Positions 19,106-31,274 of a stretch of DNA of 64,000 nt are shown in pieces. A program made the translations under genes and the position numbers. The DNA is taken from positions 41,630,664 to 41,694,663 of the forward strand of contig OZ005649.1 in NCBI GenBank assembly GCA_963930645.1, written 5' to 3'. The stretch comes from Salticus scenicus (taxonomy: Eukaryota; Arthropoda; Arachnida; Araneae; Salticidae). Numbering within the stretch: position 1 is the stretch's first letter; each line of letters begins with the position of its first letter. The notes beneath the pieces were generated by a model. The model did no database searches. It worked only from the letters and a program-made list of their open reading frames with translations, and had not been told where the DNA came from.

Positions 19106-20792
19106 CACTAAGCGACAAAAAAAGAAGGAAAAAAAAAAAAAAAAGCCGCACTGCAGAAAAATGATTTATATCTTTTTTATTTGTGATAACTTTAAAATTA
19201 AGGGTTAAAACAAATAAAAATGTCTTGTTTCCATAATACTAAAGGAATGAAGTGATACCTAATGGACATTTTCGATATAATAATTTGCTTTATTACACTC
19301 TACGAAGTACTTTATAAGAAACTGCATAAAACTTTCGTTTTAAACATAATGCAATAACCATACACTTTGTATGCTATCTGATTTATTATATGAAATAAAC
19401 ACATTATATTTTAATATATGAAATAAAACTATTTATTAGATCTAAGCAATTTTTTATTAAAAATATGTATTCTGTATTGGGTTAATTCCACTTTTATATA
19501 GAATTACTGCTTTAATGTAGAATGACGCAGTATTATACAATGTTTTAATATAAATCTCAGAAATTTCAATGTGCCAAATATCACAAATATTTTTTTCTAG
19601 TTCTGGCAGAGTTGTAGGTTGCAAATTTCGAATCGTCTCCCCTCTTTCCCGCCTTTTTATAGACGAAATATTTTCGAACGGATCGCGATTAGGACTATTT
19701 CCATGTCTGGTAGAGAAGAAATTCTACTATATCTTTTGTAGGATTTCACTTAAAGTGAAAAAAGATATGATTACTTACATAATTATAGGTTCTCATGGGC
19801 ATGGATAGAAAATTTTAACATTTTGAAGTGAATAAACTTACCACGGACGCCGCGTAGTAAGGTGTATTATTATCTTAAAATGCTCTTTGTGAAATTGTCC
19901 AAGATACCTCCAAAATAGTCGGCCAGGCACCACTTTTATATTTTATTTCGAGTTAATTGATCCCTTGAGCATAAAAATTTGCCCGACTGTTTGAAAAGTT
20001 ATGCTCCTTCTCTACCATAATGTACGGAGTATGTGGCATTGTTTTAAAAGTGCGATTTTCATTAACTCAGTCATATTTTCGTTGTGAGATCTGCTTGTTT
20101 TCTTTAGCTCGAAATATGTTAAACTTGACTCATCAGAGAGAACCAGTTCAGCCGAATAGTTAACTAACCATTTTTTAATTTTTTTAGCCATCTGAGGTCT
20201 TGCTTTCCTAATTCTCTTCACTAAGAATAAATTTTTTTCAAATTTTCTGTCACTTAAACCTGCTTTGTTTAATAGTTGCTGTACTGTAGTTAAAGAAATT
20301 ATGCTGCTAAACACTTTTCTGAATCTTTTTTATGTTCTAAATGTAATATAAACCGATTTTATAAGCAATGCCTTTTTAACTTACAGTCATCTCGCTTGGA
20401 TGAGCAACATGGCCGCCAAAGCCAAATTTCCAGTTTAAACGGCCCAAAAATTTTATATCTTGCTGAAAACAATTTTACCAATATTTCGTTAACATCTAAT
20501 TATTTTGTCATCTCACGTATTAAAATATTTTTGACTTTCATTCAAGAATTAATACTTTTTGTGGAATCGTTATCTGCCTTATACTTACCATTTTTTAAAT
20601 AATTTCTAAAATTACAATTTTCCTGACAATTGCATTTTGTTTTTAACACTGAACTCAATGCTAAAGTGTATATAGAGGACAACATAATAAACTCTGTTGG
20701 AAAATTTGCTTTTTAAACAATAACATTGGCGGTTGTACAAAGTGAAAAAAAAAAAAAAATCCAAGTGCGGCTTTTTTTTTTGTCGCTTAGTG
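19106..20792 (-). mobile_element. Tc1-like transposon, about 1.69 kb, inactive
   Basis: Terminal repeats CACTAAGCGACAAAAAAAGA and the inverse TTTTGTCGCTTAGTG, each next to TA (19104-19105 and 20793-20794). The repeats extend through a poly-A stretch to a GCCGCACT block. Length and ends are typical of Tc1 elements. The internal transposase is on the minus strand and broken (19510-20460). Confidence 0.8.
19510..20460 (-). pseudogene. Broken Tc1-like transposase
   Basis: Going along the minus strand: a helix-turn-helix region in one frame (about 20315-20460, containing SSKRDDCKLKRH); then a 100-codon open stretch (20012-20314) with NKAGLSDRKFEKN, ARPQMAKKIKKWL and VLSDESSLTYF, whose SDES carries the first catalytic Asp; then a C-terminal stretch in another frame (about 19510-19710) with NRDPFENISSIKRR, where the third acidic residue is kept. 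The second catalytic Asp region is not readable. At least two frame changes and internal stops make it inactive. Confidence 0.7.
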
Positions 20793-20798
20793 TATATA

Positions 20799-21983
20799 CA
20801 GGGTGATTATAAAAAAAACTATCCCCATATATGAGACTATAGCTATCATACCGTTCGCAGAAACTGAACAAAAATTTGGTGAAAGTTATTTTGAGGTATG
20901 CACTCAAGAATCATATAAAAAACAACAGTTAAACTCTAATATTTACGGTTATAGTGACAACATTTTAAAAATTTCAAAAGGCAACACCTACTTTTTTTCT
21001 TTTTGAAATGGGATCTCCATAGCAAAAAAACATAAATAGCGTTGGAACGGTACCTGCAGCACGAAAATCGCCAGCGCTAGCAGGCTAGGAAAAAATGAAA
21101 AAAAAAAAAAAAAATCTCTTATGTGCCTACCAGAGAACGACTTTCATTTTTTATGTCACATTTCACGCTGAGTCTTTGGTTCAGACTAAAGTCTACTGAT
21201 TCTGCTTCGAAACGAGAAGAAGAGACCATGGTATCCTTAATTTCGTGTAGATCTACTGAACAAGGGTTTTAATTTCGTTGTTAGTCGTAAGACACCGTCA
21301 TGACTGACGTCATCGCACTAAGTGAAAAATAAGGCATTATGAAATGCGTGACGTGTTTTCTTGCTCTGTGAACAATATGCCACTTACTGGGAAACATCAT
21401 CATCATCATCATCATCAAAATCGATTTTGATTGCCATTTCACAACGCCTTATTTTTCACGTAATGCGCGATGACGTCAGTCATGACGGCGTCTTACGTCT
21501 GACAACGAAATTAAAGCCTTTATTCAGTAGTCTTGCACAAAATTAAGGATACCATGGTCTCTTCTTTTCGTTTCAAAACAGAATCAGCAAACTTTAGTCT
21601 GAATCAAAGACTTAGTGTGAAATGTGACGTCAATAAAAAAATGAAAGTCGTTCTCTGGTAGGCACATAACCAGGGCCTGATTAACTTCTAAAGCTAAGGG
21701 GAGCACAGTATCATTTTGCCCCCCCCCTCCTAGCAACATCAAGATCACATATGATTAGTTCACAACTAATTGATTTAGAACATTCAAATTTTTGTGGTTA
21801 AATAATAGAATTTTTCCAAAATTGTGTGTACTTTCTCGAAAGAAATCAGGCATCAGTGGGAAAAATCTGAATCTGGCATTTCAAGACACTGCTTTCAATC
21901 CTTTTGGGGCCCCTGTTAAATTTTAGAAGGGAAGCTTGTGCTTCTCGAGCCTTTTCAGTAATCGGGTTCTGCACATAACAGCT

Positions 21984-22019
<36 letters not shown>

Positions 22020-22079
22020 CATTTTTTCGTAGCTGGCTAGCGCTGGCGATTTTCCGTGCTACAGGTACCGTTCCAACGC

Positions 22080-22120
<41 letters not shown>

Positions 22121-22351
22121 ATAGAGATCCCATTTCGATAAAAAAAAAAAGTAGGTGTTCCCATTTGAAATGTTTGAAATGTTGTCTCTGCAACCGCAAT
22201 TGTTAGAGTTTAATTGTTGTTTTTTATATGATTCTTGAGCGCATACCCCAAAATACCTTCCACTAAACTTTTGTTCACTTAATGTGAATGGTATGATAGC
22301 TATGGTCTAGGTCTTATATATCGGGATAGTTTTTTTTTTATAATCACCCTG
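20799..22351. mobile_element. Foldback element with mariner-type ends and ~550-bp arms
   Basis: Ends CAGGGTGATTATAAAAAAAA and the inverse TTTTTATAATCACCCTG, next to TA on both sides. The inverted arms run nearly to the centre (left about 20799-21345, right about 21431-22351) and share, among others, GATGACGTCAGTCATGACGG-like and ACCATGGTATCCTTAATTT-like blocks. The loop of about 85 bp holds a CAT trinucleotide run. The right arm is split by a hAT MITE and carries two very long T tracts (about 21986-22019 and 22082-22117) that are short in the left arm. No transposase. Confidence 0.8.
21671..21971. mobile_element. hAT-type MITE with 8-bp target duplication
   Basis: 301 bp from CAGGGCCTGATTAACTTC to AATCGGGTTCTG (inverse CAGAACCCGATT). 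CACATAAC is directly repeated at 21663-21670 and 21972-21979. The other arm of the host foldback element reads through without it. Its start resembles that of the MITE at 2422. Confidence 0.85.
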
Positions 22352-22359
22352 TATATATA

Positions 22360-22533
22360 CAGATGAACCTCGTTAACGTGAATCTCAATGGGAATAAAGA
22401 TTTTTTGCGTGTTATCAGTAGTTCATGCTATCATTAGCTCAGAGACTAATCTTCATTTTGTAGGGAATTGCGAAAACAGTTCACGTTAAAAGTAATTCAC
22501 ATTTAACATTTTCATGTTAACGAGGTTCAACTG
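22360..22533. mobile_element. TA-flanked MITE, AACCTCGTTAACG family, copy 1
   Basis: Ends CAGATGAACCTCGTTAACGT and the inverse ATGTTAACGAGGTTCAACTG with TA borders. 174 bp. The CAGT-AACCTCG type of terminus is seen in pogo/Tigger-like elements; that link is an inference. A second copy lies at 32346-32521. Confidence 0.75.
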
Positions 22534-23683
22534 TATGCATATGAAATGACTGTATATATATGAAATGTCTAATTTATAAGGAATTTTCCAATAAATAACA
22601 GTTTATGTGAAACGTTTTATATTATCGTCAAAACCATATATAAAATAAGCCATTAATAAAATAAACCACCAATAAAAGTTCATTTAATAATTAAAAGTTT
22701 CCTAATGGGAAAGCTTTTCTTGTTTGTCAATTATGAAATGCTAATTGCTATAAAAATTGTCTTTAAAAAATTATTAAAATATATATATATATTATTTAAA
22801 TATTATTATAAAATAACTTTTATGCTTCTCTTTAAAATTCTCGAGAAAAACGTTTCTATGAGATTTACAGATTATTATTCTAAAAGAGTGGAAATGCATT
22901 ATGAATTTCACATACTCTGAACGGCGAAAATATACTTTATATTTTCTTCACAGACAGAACATTCGCTTTGCATAAAGCATAAAATTTGCAAAATATCTTC
23001 CTGGAAAAACTTTTCGCGTCAGCATTTAGGTATTGTTTTAACTTTGTATAATTTATATACCAGAAGAATTGCACAAATTTAGATAAAAATTGCTGCGAAA
23101 TTTCTTTGTAAATACTGTTATTTTTCTATTGAATATTATTTTACCTAAATATGGTGCCAAATGGTTACAAAAATGATGCCAATTTGGATAATTAAATGTA
23201 ACCAATATTTTTTTTTAATATAGCTCTATGTTCTAGAATTTTATTAGTCCTTATTATCAAGAAAGCAGATGCTGTTCCAAAAGTCTTAAGAGCAAATTTT
23301 TACTATGCTTTTATTCAATATTTGAAATTTTTTTATTATTATTATAAATGATTAGATTTTATAATTCATGTACATTATTCGTAGTTCGCTTACAGATTTT
23401 AGATTTTTTTTTTTTTTTAATTATGTAATCATAGTTACAAAATAATTTTATGTAATCTCGTGTACCTGTTACTGATTATGATAATTTTAAAGTTGAATCA
23501 ATAATAATTTGAAAAAATAGTTTTATTACATTCTGTTACGATTTCTTTAAAAAATTGTTTAATATGTTTTGTGCACTTGGCTCTAAGTTTTTTATATTAT
23601 TATTATTAGTTGAACGATAATCAAAGTTTCAGTGAAAATGTTTTCAACATTTCGCTTGAGGTAGTATCTTTCATTTTAACCAC
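22534..23683. other. AT-rich spacer, no gene seen
   Basis: Only short open frames with low-complexity AT-rich content, such as 22705-22920, and a T tract near 23405-23418. Nothing recognised. Confidence 0.5.
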
Positions 23684-23689
23684 CTATTC

Positions 23690-23887
23690 CAGAGTTGTTC
23701 CTTTTATAATTTATTCCGGACCAATTTAAGCCCCGCCTTCTTTTCGCACCAGAAATTTTATAGAATATTTCTCTTTAATATGTGACAACTGTTAATTAAG
23801 GGGAAAACCATTCTTTAAAATTTCCGGGGTGGGAAAAGGGCGGGGCAAACAATGCTGCGGAATAAATTATAAGAGTTGGCAACTCTG
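23690..23887. mobile_element. CCGCC-type MITE copy 4, with 6-bp target duplication
   Basis: CAGAGTTGTTCCTTTTATAA on the left and TTATAAGAGTTGGCAACTCTG-like right end, with AAGCCCCGCC and GGGCGGGGC in the arms. CTATTC lies directly at both borders (23684-23689 and 23888-23893). Confidence 0.75.
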
Positions 23888-24050
23888 CTATTCCCATGAT
23901 ACATTTGGTTCAATGTTAATTCCATGCTGAGAAAGTACTTTACATAGGGAATGAGGTCTTGTTACTATCAAACTTTTGCCTATACACGCGTAAAGAGGAA
24001 GAAGTCTTACTGAGAAAAGTTAGGGCTATAGGGAGGTTATGTGACAATTA

Positions 24051-24191
24051 AATACTTGCCAACATACTAATTTATATTTTGTAGTATTGTTAACCCAGCT
24101 GTTTTCACACCAGTATCTTTTTAGAGTATTTTTCTTCTTATTTAATCGAAATTGAATTTGGAGAATATTACTCTAAAAATTTACTGGTGTG

Positions 24192-24224
<33 letters not shown>

Positions 24225-24275
24225 GGCCGAGACTAACAACACTACGGAATATTAATTAAGATGTTGGCAAGTATG
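24051..24275. mobile_element. CCGCC-type MITE copy 5, CATACTTG subfamily
   Basis: AATACTTGCCAACATACTAA and its inverse TTAAGATGTTGGCAAGTATG, with CAATTA at 24045-24050 and 24276-24281. The right arm carries an A tract of about 35 bases at 24189-24222. Confidence 0.75.
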
Positions 24276-24281
24276 CAATTA

Positions 24282-24558
24282 CCTATCACATATTCCTCAT
24301 TTTTCTGCTGCATCATCATGCTTGTGTGAGGTCCCGTGAAGTACCGCTGCACGACCATCCCTCATTCGTAGATGAAAAATAGCTTCTTGCAAATGGGTGT
24401 GACTGAGTCATCGCCGAGCTTGCATAGGGATTCTACTTCTTACTATTGTTTGATTGTAATGTCTCATACAGTGTCCATATTTATTCACTTAAAAACAATA
24501 GAAAAAAATATTGTACGGTTTTATACAGCATGACTTTCAAAGTACACTCACTGAAAGC

Positions 24559-24595
<37 letters not shown>

Positions 24596-25998
24596 AAATT
24601 ATTCTAGACATGCTTGCAAAACTTATTCAACGCTTTTAGTGCATTGTGTTAATTCATTTTTTTTTTTTATATAAAATATTTATGTACAGAAAGTGTAATT
24701 GAAAAGATATTTGTTATGTGGGTTCTTCAAATAACCTTGAGAAGTAGATTACAGTATTTTTACTAAAAACAATTTTATCGTAAATTACCTGAATTTAAAA
24801 TGAATAATGATTAAAATTTACTTTTTGTGCTGTTAAATCTATTGTGAAAAGTATTAAAATTCACATGCACTGTTAACAGATTTTCTTCGATTATTTTATT
24901 TGTTGACAGTATCCGTAAAAGAATTTTGAAATATTTTTCCTGATACTGTTACCAAGACAAGACTTTCTTATTATAAGAAAAAATGTTTTTGACTATTTTG
25001 CTTAATCATTACTGCCCTATATTTGGGGAATTGTTTAATATATATATATATTTTTTTTTTTGTCATTTTACAGTAATTATTAACTGTGTAGCAACCATAA
25101 TTATTCATCTCATAGTGTCGCATAAAAAAGAAATGAAGAAAAAAAATGAAATTTTAGATTATAAGAATTTTATATTACTATAAGATGTAAAATAATAATA
25201 ATAATAATAATAAAATAAACTTTGGACGTACATCTGATAACTCTGTACCTGTTGAAAAGGAAATACTTGATCCATTTTGCCTTTCCATCATCATAATTAA
25301 ACCTCTATGTTAATATATATTAATAACAAATTATAATATTATTAAAATTAACAACATATACATACATACACTGATATATAGGTGCCAAATTTAATGATTT
25401 TAAAGGGAGACTTTTAAACCGGAAATTTTACATAAATATATTAGTATTAAAATTAACATTATCCGTATCGTATTTGCCGACATCCTCATTAGTACATTTT
25501 ATCCCGCTGTCCTATTTAAAGAACAGCTGAAAAATAGCATATAGAAATCAGAATTTGCTTGGTGCGAATATTTTGTCTGCTGCAATATATAATGGTATAT
25601 ATAAGCTTCTGCTAGCGTGTTATGTGTCTCACCTCCTCCTCTATCTGGAATCTTTGTTTAATCATTACATTAAAGATCGTGGTTTATCTTCTCTTTGCGG
25701 TTGAAAATTCTTTCTCGAGAACTATCATGTAAATAAGGAAGTATTATACAGATAAAGAAAAACTTTATACTCGGAAAGCACTTTTCACTATTGAAGTGAA
25801 CACTAAAACATATAAGTGCAAATTTCATCCTCTTTATATCAATGTCCTGCGTACAAGGTGGATAAGATTTCTTATACAGAATATATATATACGTATATAT
25901 TTCCAAATTTTGTTGTATTTAGTTTATTTAGGTTTAATTAACCTTAAAAAATATTTTTTTTCTCAAATTTGAGCAAGACAAATAAATTGGGATAAAAT
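24282..25998. other. AT-rich spacer, no gene seen
   Basis: Long T tracts at about 24560-24591 and 24658-24669, an (AAT)n run at about 25191-25212 and small AT runs. No recognisable protein or element ends. Confidence 0.5.
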
Positions 25999-25999
25999 G

Positions 26000-26183
26000 G
26001 GTTAATATTCCGTAGTATTGTTAGTCCCGCCCTTTTTTTTAAACCAGTAGGTTTGTAATGTAATATTCTACAAATGCTATGACGAATGAATAAGGAGGAA
26101 AATAAATATACTTTTAAAATGTATTGGTGGAAGAAAATAGGCGGGCTAACAATACTACGGAATATTAGTTAGGATACTGACAG
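26000..26183. mobile_element. CCGCC-type MITE copy 6
   Basis: TTAATATTCCGTAGTATTGT and ACAATACTACGGAATATTAG are inverted. The outermost left arm is lost. It abuts the next copy. Confidence 0.65.
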
Positions 26184-26188
26184 GTATG

Positions 26189-26381
26189 CATACTTGCCAA
26201 CATACTAATTAATATTCCGTAGTATTGTTAGCCCTACCTTCTTTTTCACACCAGTATCTTTTTACAGAATTTTCTTGCATATTTAATCGCAATTTCATTT
26301 TAAGATTTTTACTCTAAAAAATTACTGGTGTGAAAAAAGGGCGAGATTAATGACACTGAGGATGTTGGCATGGCAAGTATG
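26189..26381. mobile_element. CCGCC-type MITE copy 7, with 6-bp target duplication
   Basis: CATACTTGCCAACATACTAA on the left, GGATGTTGGCATGGCAAGTATG-type right end, and GGTATG directly at 26183-26188 and 26382-26387. Confidence 0.75.
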
Positions 26382-26528
26382 GGTATGCATTATCCCACAG
26401 AGCTGATGTTTTGCAAAAAAGTGTTTAGGGTAAAATAGAAAGCAATCTAGAGGGTATGCATATCTTACTTTAAAAAGTAAATAAAAGAAAAAAATTCCCT
26501 CACATAAGGGACATCCTAATATATATAT

Positions 26529-26698
26529 CAGGGTGTCAACAGTCGAATTCCCCTCCCCCCCCCCCCCCCAATTTTTCCATCAGTACTTTTCTTTCGGAAT
26601 TTTCAGTAGTAAGTTTGCACGATGAATTAAGTAAAATATTATTTTATAAATATATTGGTGAAAGAATTAAAAAAAATATTTCGACTGTCGAAACCCTG
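26529..26698. mobile_element. MITE with CAGGGTGTC/GACTGTCG ends
   Basis: CAGGGTGTCAACAGTCGAAT and the inverse ATTTCGACTGTCGAAACCCTG-type end. A C run near 26551-26569 is notable. About 170 bp, no ORF. Confidence 0.6.
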
Positions 26699-26699
26699 T

Positions 26700-28414
26700 A
26701 TACACATGTATATAGTCGCCAAATATATTTATATAAGATTCATTTTTGAAATTAGTGGTGATAAATATGGTTTAAAATTTAAAAAGTTTGGCAGCTATGA
26801 TATATTGCTATTATATCCCACAGGCGTTTTGATTTCTTACAAAAAATATAACAACACTATGTAAATGTCATATATGAAAAACACTTTATCGTAATTTTCC
26901 ATAATGAGACATGCGAAATAGAATTACAAACAGGACGTGAATATATTTTGTAAAACAAATAAAAGTTGATACTACTTGCGTGCAGAACATATACTGCATG
27001 ATAATGTCAAATTAAGGCTAAATTAATATTAATAGAAAAACTTATTTCAAGATACGTTAACATTTTTGAAGCATCTTCAAAAAATCACGCGATATTATTA
27101 ATTTTTCTTAAGAGAGCCATATTTTGGCTATCCTCATTAATTCTTTAAAATAATTCACATTTTATTTTTCATGCAGACAATTTCTTTCAAACGTATATTT
27201 TATTAAAAAATTCTTCGCCTATTTTTACAAACTACTTTATCATACATAACCAGGGCTTTATATTGATATTAAATGAAGAGATATTTTATGTTTTAAGGAG
27301 GAAAATATACTTCTAACATACAACCGATCAATACATGTTGAAAAAGGAAATTTTTGGTGTATTCTCTTGCTGAATAATAATGATATTTACAGTTTAAAAT
27401 ATGACACAGATCTGCAACGAATTTTTTTTCTTCGAGGTGATGTGCTTTTCTGGAATACTTCTGGAGGCTTATTAAGGAAAAAAAAAATATTCAAAAATTT
27501 TCCATCACGTATAGTTTTGGTATAAAATTGGATTTTTTAAGATTAAAGCTCCACTTTTTCAATTCTCATCTAAGCTATTTCCCGGAAAATCAAGGTTATG
27601 CGAGGGACAGCTATTTCATCAAGGCACCAAAAAATATAGAAGAAATATCAATGACGATGGAGTGTAATTATGTTAACAGATTATTGTTGGATGTTGCCTA
27701 GAGAATCCTCCCCCCCCTCCTTAAGTCCCTCAAGTCGTGCATGAGAGAAAGAGCTCTAAACGGGACTTCGATGCAAAGAAACCTGTTTAAAAGGCAACGT
27801 GTAATTAATAGCCTATTTTAATGTATTTTATATATAAATAGTTTCGAATTTGTTATAGTTTTTGTGTGAATTCTTCCAATGTTTATTCTTACTCTGTGAA
27901 AAACAATTACGTGATAGGGAGAAATAACAAACAGTTCTGAATTCAACGTATAAAAACACATTAAAGATACCCAAAGTAATGAAAAAAAAGTGAAAAGTAC
28001 GATTTCGTAGATCTGTGTAATTACTTTCTAACCACAAAACATAGGTGTTAGAAGCGTAAGGCTTTTGTCTGCCCGTGGCGCAGTAGCTTCCAGACAAATA
28101 GATCGACTTTAATTCTTATTATTCTTATTATTGCAAAGCTGATATAACTGGAATGATTTGTAGTGTGATTGATGCAATTCTTTTTAATAAATACGCTAAA
28201 AAATTAGTTATTATTATTATTATTATTATTATTTTATTTTATTTTAATTTTTTCAAGTAACATTGCATTGATATATTAGAAATTACGAACTAGCTCTTTT
28301 CCACATTTCAAATCATATCAGGGATTTTAAAGAAAATTAATATTTAATTAAATACAAGTCTAATTCTAAATTGATGTTATTTAATTTGAGGTCCAGTTTT
28401 CTTACATTTGAAAG
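26700..28414. other. AT-rich spacer, no gene seen
   Basis: No element ends or protein similarity recognised. C-rich patch CTCCCCCCCCTCC near 27706-27720. (ATT)n near 28208-28232. Confidence 0.45.
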
Positions 28415-28665
28415 TTACAGATTTTTTAGAATATAACATTTAATTAGATTCCAAAATAATACTTCCACAATATCAAAATTATCGTTCCGGTAACGCACAA
28501 CCATGTGTAACTGTGCATTGCCTTTAATGTCACAGTTTTCATCCAAAGTTAATGAAAAATATTTGCAAAACTGTAGTCCTCAGAAAAGTTGTGTACTGAC
28601 ATCCTGGCCCATGTTATCTATACAACGCATGATGGCATTTCTGGACAAAGCTTTTTTGCAGCAGT
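28415..28665 (-). pseudogene. hAT-family transposase fragment
   Basis: On the minus strand the reading is LSRNAIMRCIDNMGQDV, then TQLF and an in-frame stop, then FCKYFSLTLDENCDIKGNAQ and HMVVRYRNDNFDI. This matches the order found in ZBED/GTF2IRD2-type hAT transposases (SRNTV..RI, then FSLALDES.D with the first catalytic Asp, then AQL.IFVRG). The Asp (LDE) is kept. Only about 75 residues are readable. An internal stop and loss of both sides make it a relic. No terminal repeats found. Confidence 0.6.
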
Positions 28666-29310
28666 AGAAGATAGAAAATGGAAAAATTAAAACACTACGG
28701 AATAGCAATTGTGAGAACAGTAAATCTAAAAAAAAAACAAGTTTAAACTGAGAAAAAAACACATTTTTTTGTTGCCCTTTGCGAAAGTTCTCCATGTTTT
28801 AAACGATATTTTGCTTCTATCAAATATACCTTTGCTTGTAAAATAAATTTTCTGGTACAAAACCGATTTTTCTAACCTACGGATTACGATACGGAAGCAA
28901 TTCCATGAAAAATGTAACGTCAGTCACACACATAGATAATTCTGCTTCCACCAATATTTTCTAAATATAATCACTTTCATAATCAATCATAAAAAAAACC
29001 CTACAATTTCTGTATGGTGATACTGCTGGCAGGAAAAGAGGGAATATTACCATTATTTGTGACTGATGTTAACTTCCATGGAATCACCCACAAACGGAAT
29101 TGTTTCCTCTATATTATTAAGTTAAAATTTTGTAAAATTATTCTAGAGCGATTTTTTGCATTTGGGATTTAACATTAGGTAAGATCTGAAAAGGTTATGT
29201 GAAAATATTTTTCAATTGTTAGGTTTAAACTTTTGAGGCACAATGTCCCCAAATTTAAGAAATTTGTTATTTAAAAACCACCAATAATTTTTAAGACTGA
29301 TTTTTGATAT
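28666..29310. other. AT-rich spacer, no gene seen
   Basis: Possibly upstream debris of the hAT fragment, but nothing is readable. Confidence 0.4.
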
Positions 29311-29313
29311 ATA

Positions 29314-29551
29314 CACAGGGATCGTACTCCCCGCCCCTTTTTCAGGACACTTTTAAAAATGAGGAATTTTAGCCATTTTTGCCCCCACTAATTTTATGCG
29401 AAAATTTTTATACTATTTTTATAGTAGTGTGATGTGATTAAATAGAATATAGATAATTTTATAAAAATTCTGATAGCAATAAAGTCGAAAATTCTTCATC
29501 CTTGAGAATGTCCAGGGAAAAAAAAAAGTCGGAGAGTATGACTCCTGTGTG
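29314..29551. mobile_element. TA-flanked MITE, CACAGGGATCGTACTCC family
   Basis: CACAGGGATCGTACTCCCCG and the inverse AGTATGACTCCTGTGTG, with TA at both borders. 238 bp. The same terminal text (GGCGGGGAGTATGACCCCCC) recurs near 37558-37577. Confidence 0.65.
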
Positions 29552-29600
29552 TAACAATAGATCTTCGATGTGATTAGTCATACATTGCAATTAAAAATTA

Positions 29601-31272
29601 CAGTGGGTTGCCAAATTAATGTGGATACTTGACTTTTTTTTACATTTTCGCGTTTTTATTCCACTTATAATTCATAGAAGTGGTTCTTACGTTACTGAAA
29701 TGCTTTTTTATCAAATTTTACTGCGTTACACATTATTTTCAGTGATTTAAATGAAGCATGCTGAGCTTCGCGACATTTTTATGACCGTCACTTCATTTTA
29801 TGTTGCAGAATGCTCTTAACGTGTAACACTGAACGTTCATTTTGGATCCTTCGAACTGAGATTTAATGTGCAATCTGACGCATCTTTAGTAACATAAGTA
29901 AAGTTTGACTACTGAATTACAAATAATTTCATTTTTACTACATTTTTATAACTCAATTAATTTCGTTTTTTAATTTCAGTATGGTCAGAAGAAGTGACAT
30001 GTCTCCGAGAAAAAATCTGAAATAAAATCTCTCCTGAAGCACGCTTAGCATTCCTAGGGAAACTCGCAGATATTGTTGGGGTTTCTAAATAAGCTGTTAA
30101 TAAAATAAAAGTGAATTTTGACAAAAACCTGTCCCTTTCACTGAAAAGAACAGGGAAGTGTACTAGAAAACGTATAACTACGCCCAGAACAAACAGGAAA
30201 ATTAGGGACATTTGCTTACGAAACAGTAAAAGCAATGCTACTACGCTGACTCAGATTGTTCAGGAGTCAGGAATTGTCATTTCGAAAAGAATTGTGCAGC
30301 GAAGATTGGCAGAAGAGGACCCAGCAGGCCATCGTCCAGTTCGCTAGGCTAAACTTACAGAGGCTATGAAAAAGAAACGACTCGCCTGCACTTGAGACCA
30401 TCGTTACATGACTGTGGAAGATTGAAATAAACAAATATATGATATTTATTAATAGTTTCAATAACTTCTAAGTATTGTTTTGCAATTAAACCATGAATTA
30501 TTTCGATTTCAGGTGTGTTTCTGAGATGAATTAACTTTTGAAATTTTAGCCTGTAAAAGCAATTTAGTCCTGTGGCGTCCTGGAGAGAAATTGCACCCTG
30601 ACTGCATAATAGAAACATCTACTAAAGGTCATGGTTTGTTCTACTATAAACACCAAGGGTGTAGGGCGTTTATACATTGTTCAAGGAACTATGAAACAGG
30701 GCCAATACAAGGAAGTTCTACGAACTTACGTTCTTCCACAGCTGGAAGAATGGTTCCCGGAAGGTGAGCATGGCGTTTTTATGCACAATTCTGCCCCTTG
30801 CTATAAAGCCAAAAGTGTTACTGAATTTATGGTCCAAGAATATCGAAGTATTACCGTGGTTTGGAAATTAATCCCATACGAATCCCATGGAAAACTTATG
30901 ACAAATTGTAAAAAAGGAAATTGCCAAGAAAATGATGACAACCAAGAGAAAACTGATAGAAAATCTTATAACTATCTGGCATCCCAATCCTTTAATTAAA
31001 GAAAGTGCAAAATCCTGCATAGAAAGCATGCCGCAATGCACTGAAGCACAAATATCAGTCGAAGGAAATGTCACCAAATATTAAGTCCTTACAAAATGTT
31101 ACTTTTTTTTCGTTTCCATTATACATTTTTTATTATACAGCTATTAAATATATATATTAACATTAAATAAAGTAATAAATACCAATTGTAGCATATAATG
31201 CACATTTATGTAGAAGGAAAACCCAGATAACTTGATTTTCAAGAGTGTCCACATTAATTTGGCAACCCACAG
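29601..31272 (+). mobile_element. Tc1-like transposon, about 1.67 kb, inactive
   Basis: Ends CAGTGGGTTGCCAAATTAAT and the inverse ATTAATTTGGCAACCCACAG with TA on each side (29599-29600 and 31273-31274). Contains one transposase region on the plus strand that is broken by stops and frame changes. Full-length layout, so it was once autonomous. Confidence 0.88.
29981..31084 (+). pseudogene. Broken Tc1-like transposase with intron-like junctions
   Basis: A start MVRRSDMSPRKN at 29981 comes just after TTTTTTAATTTCAG, which looks like a splice acceptor. A helix-turn-helix part (30111-30347) contains TTLTQIVQESGIVISKR and QRRLAEEDPAGHRPVR. The catalytic domain resumes at 30513 after another acceptor-like ATTATTTCGATTTCAG: the first acidic motif reads F-stop-DE, so the Asp is kept but the preceding codon is TGA. 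WRPGEKLHPDCI, then VGRLYIVQGTMKQGQY and YVLPQLEEWFPEGEHG follow. The second catalytic Asp (normally QDNAPCH) is Asn in FMHNSAPC. The third motif is lost in a frame change. The last ~60 codons are again readable to the stop at 31082-31084. Confidence 0.8.
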
Positions 31273-31274
31273 TA

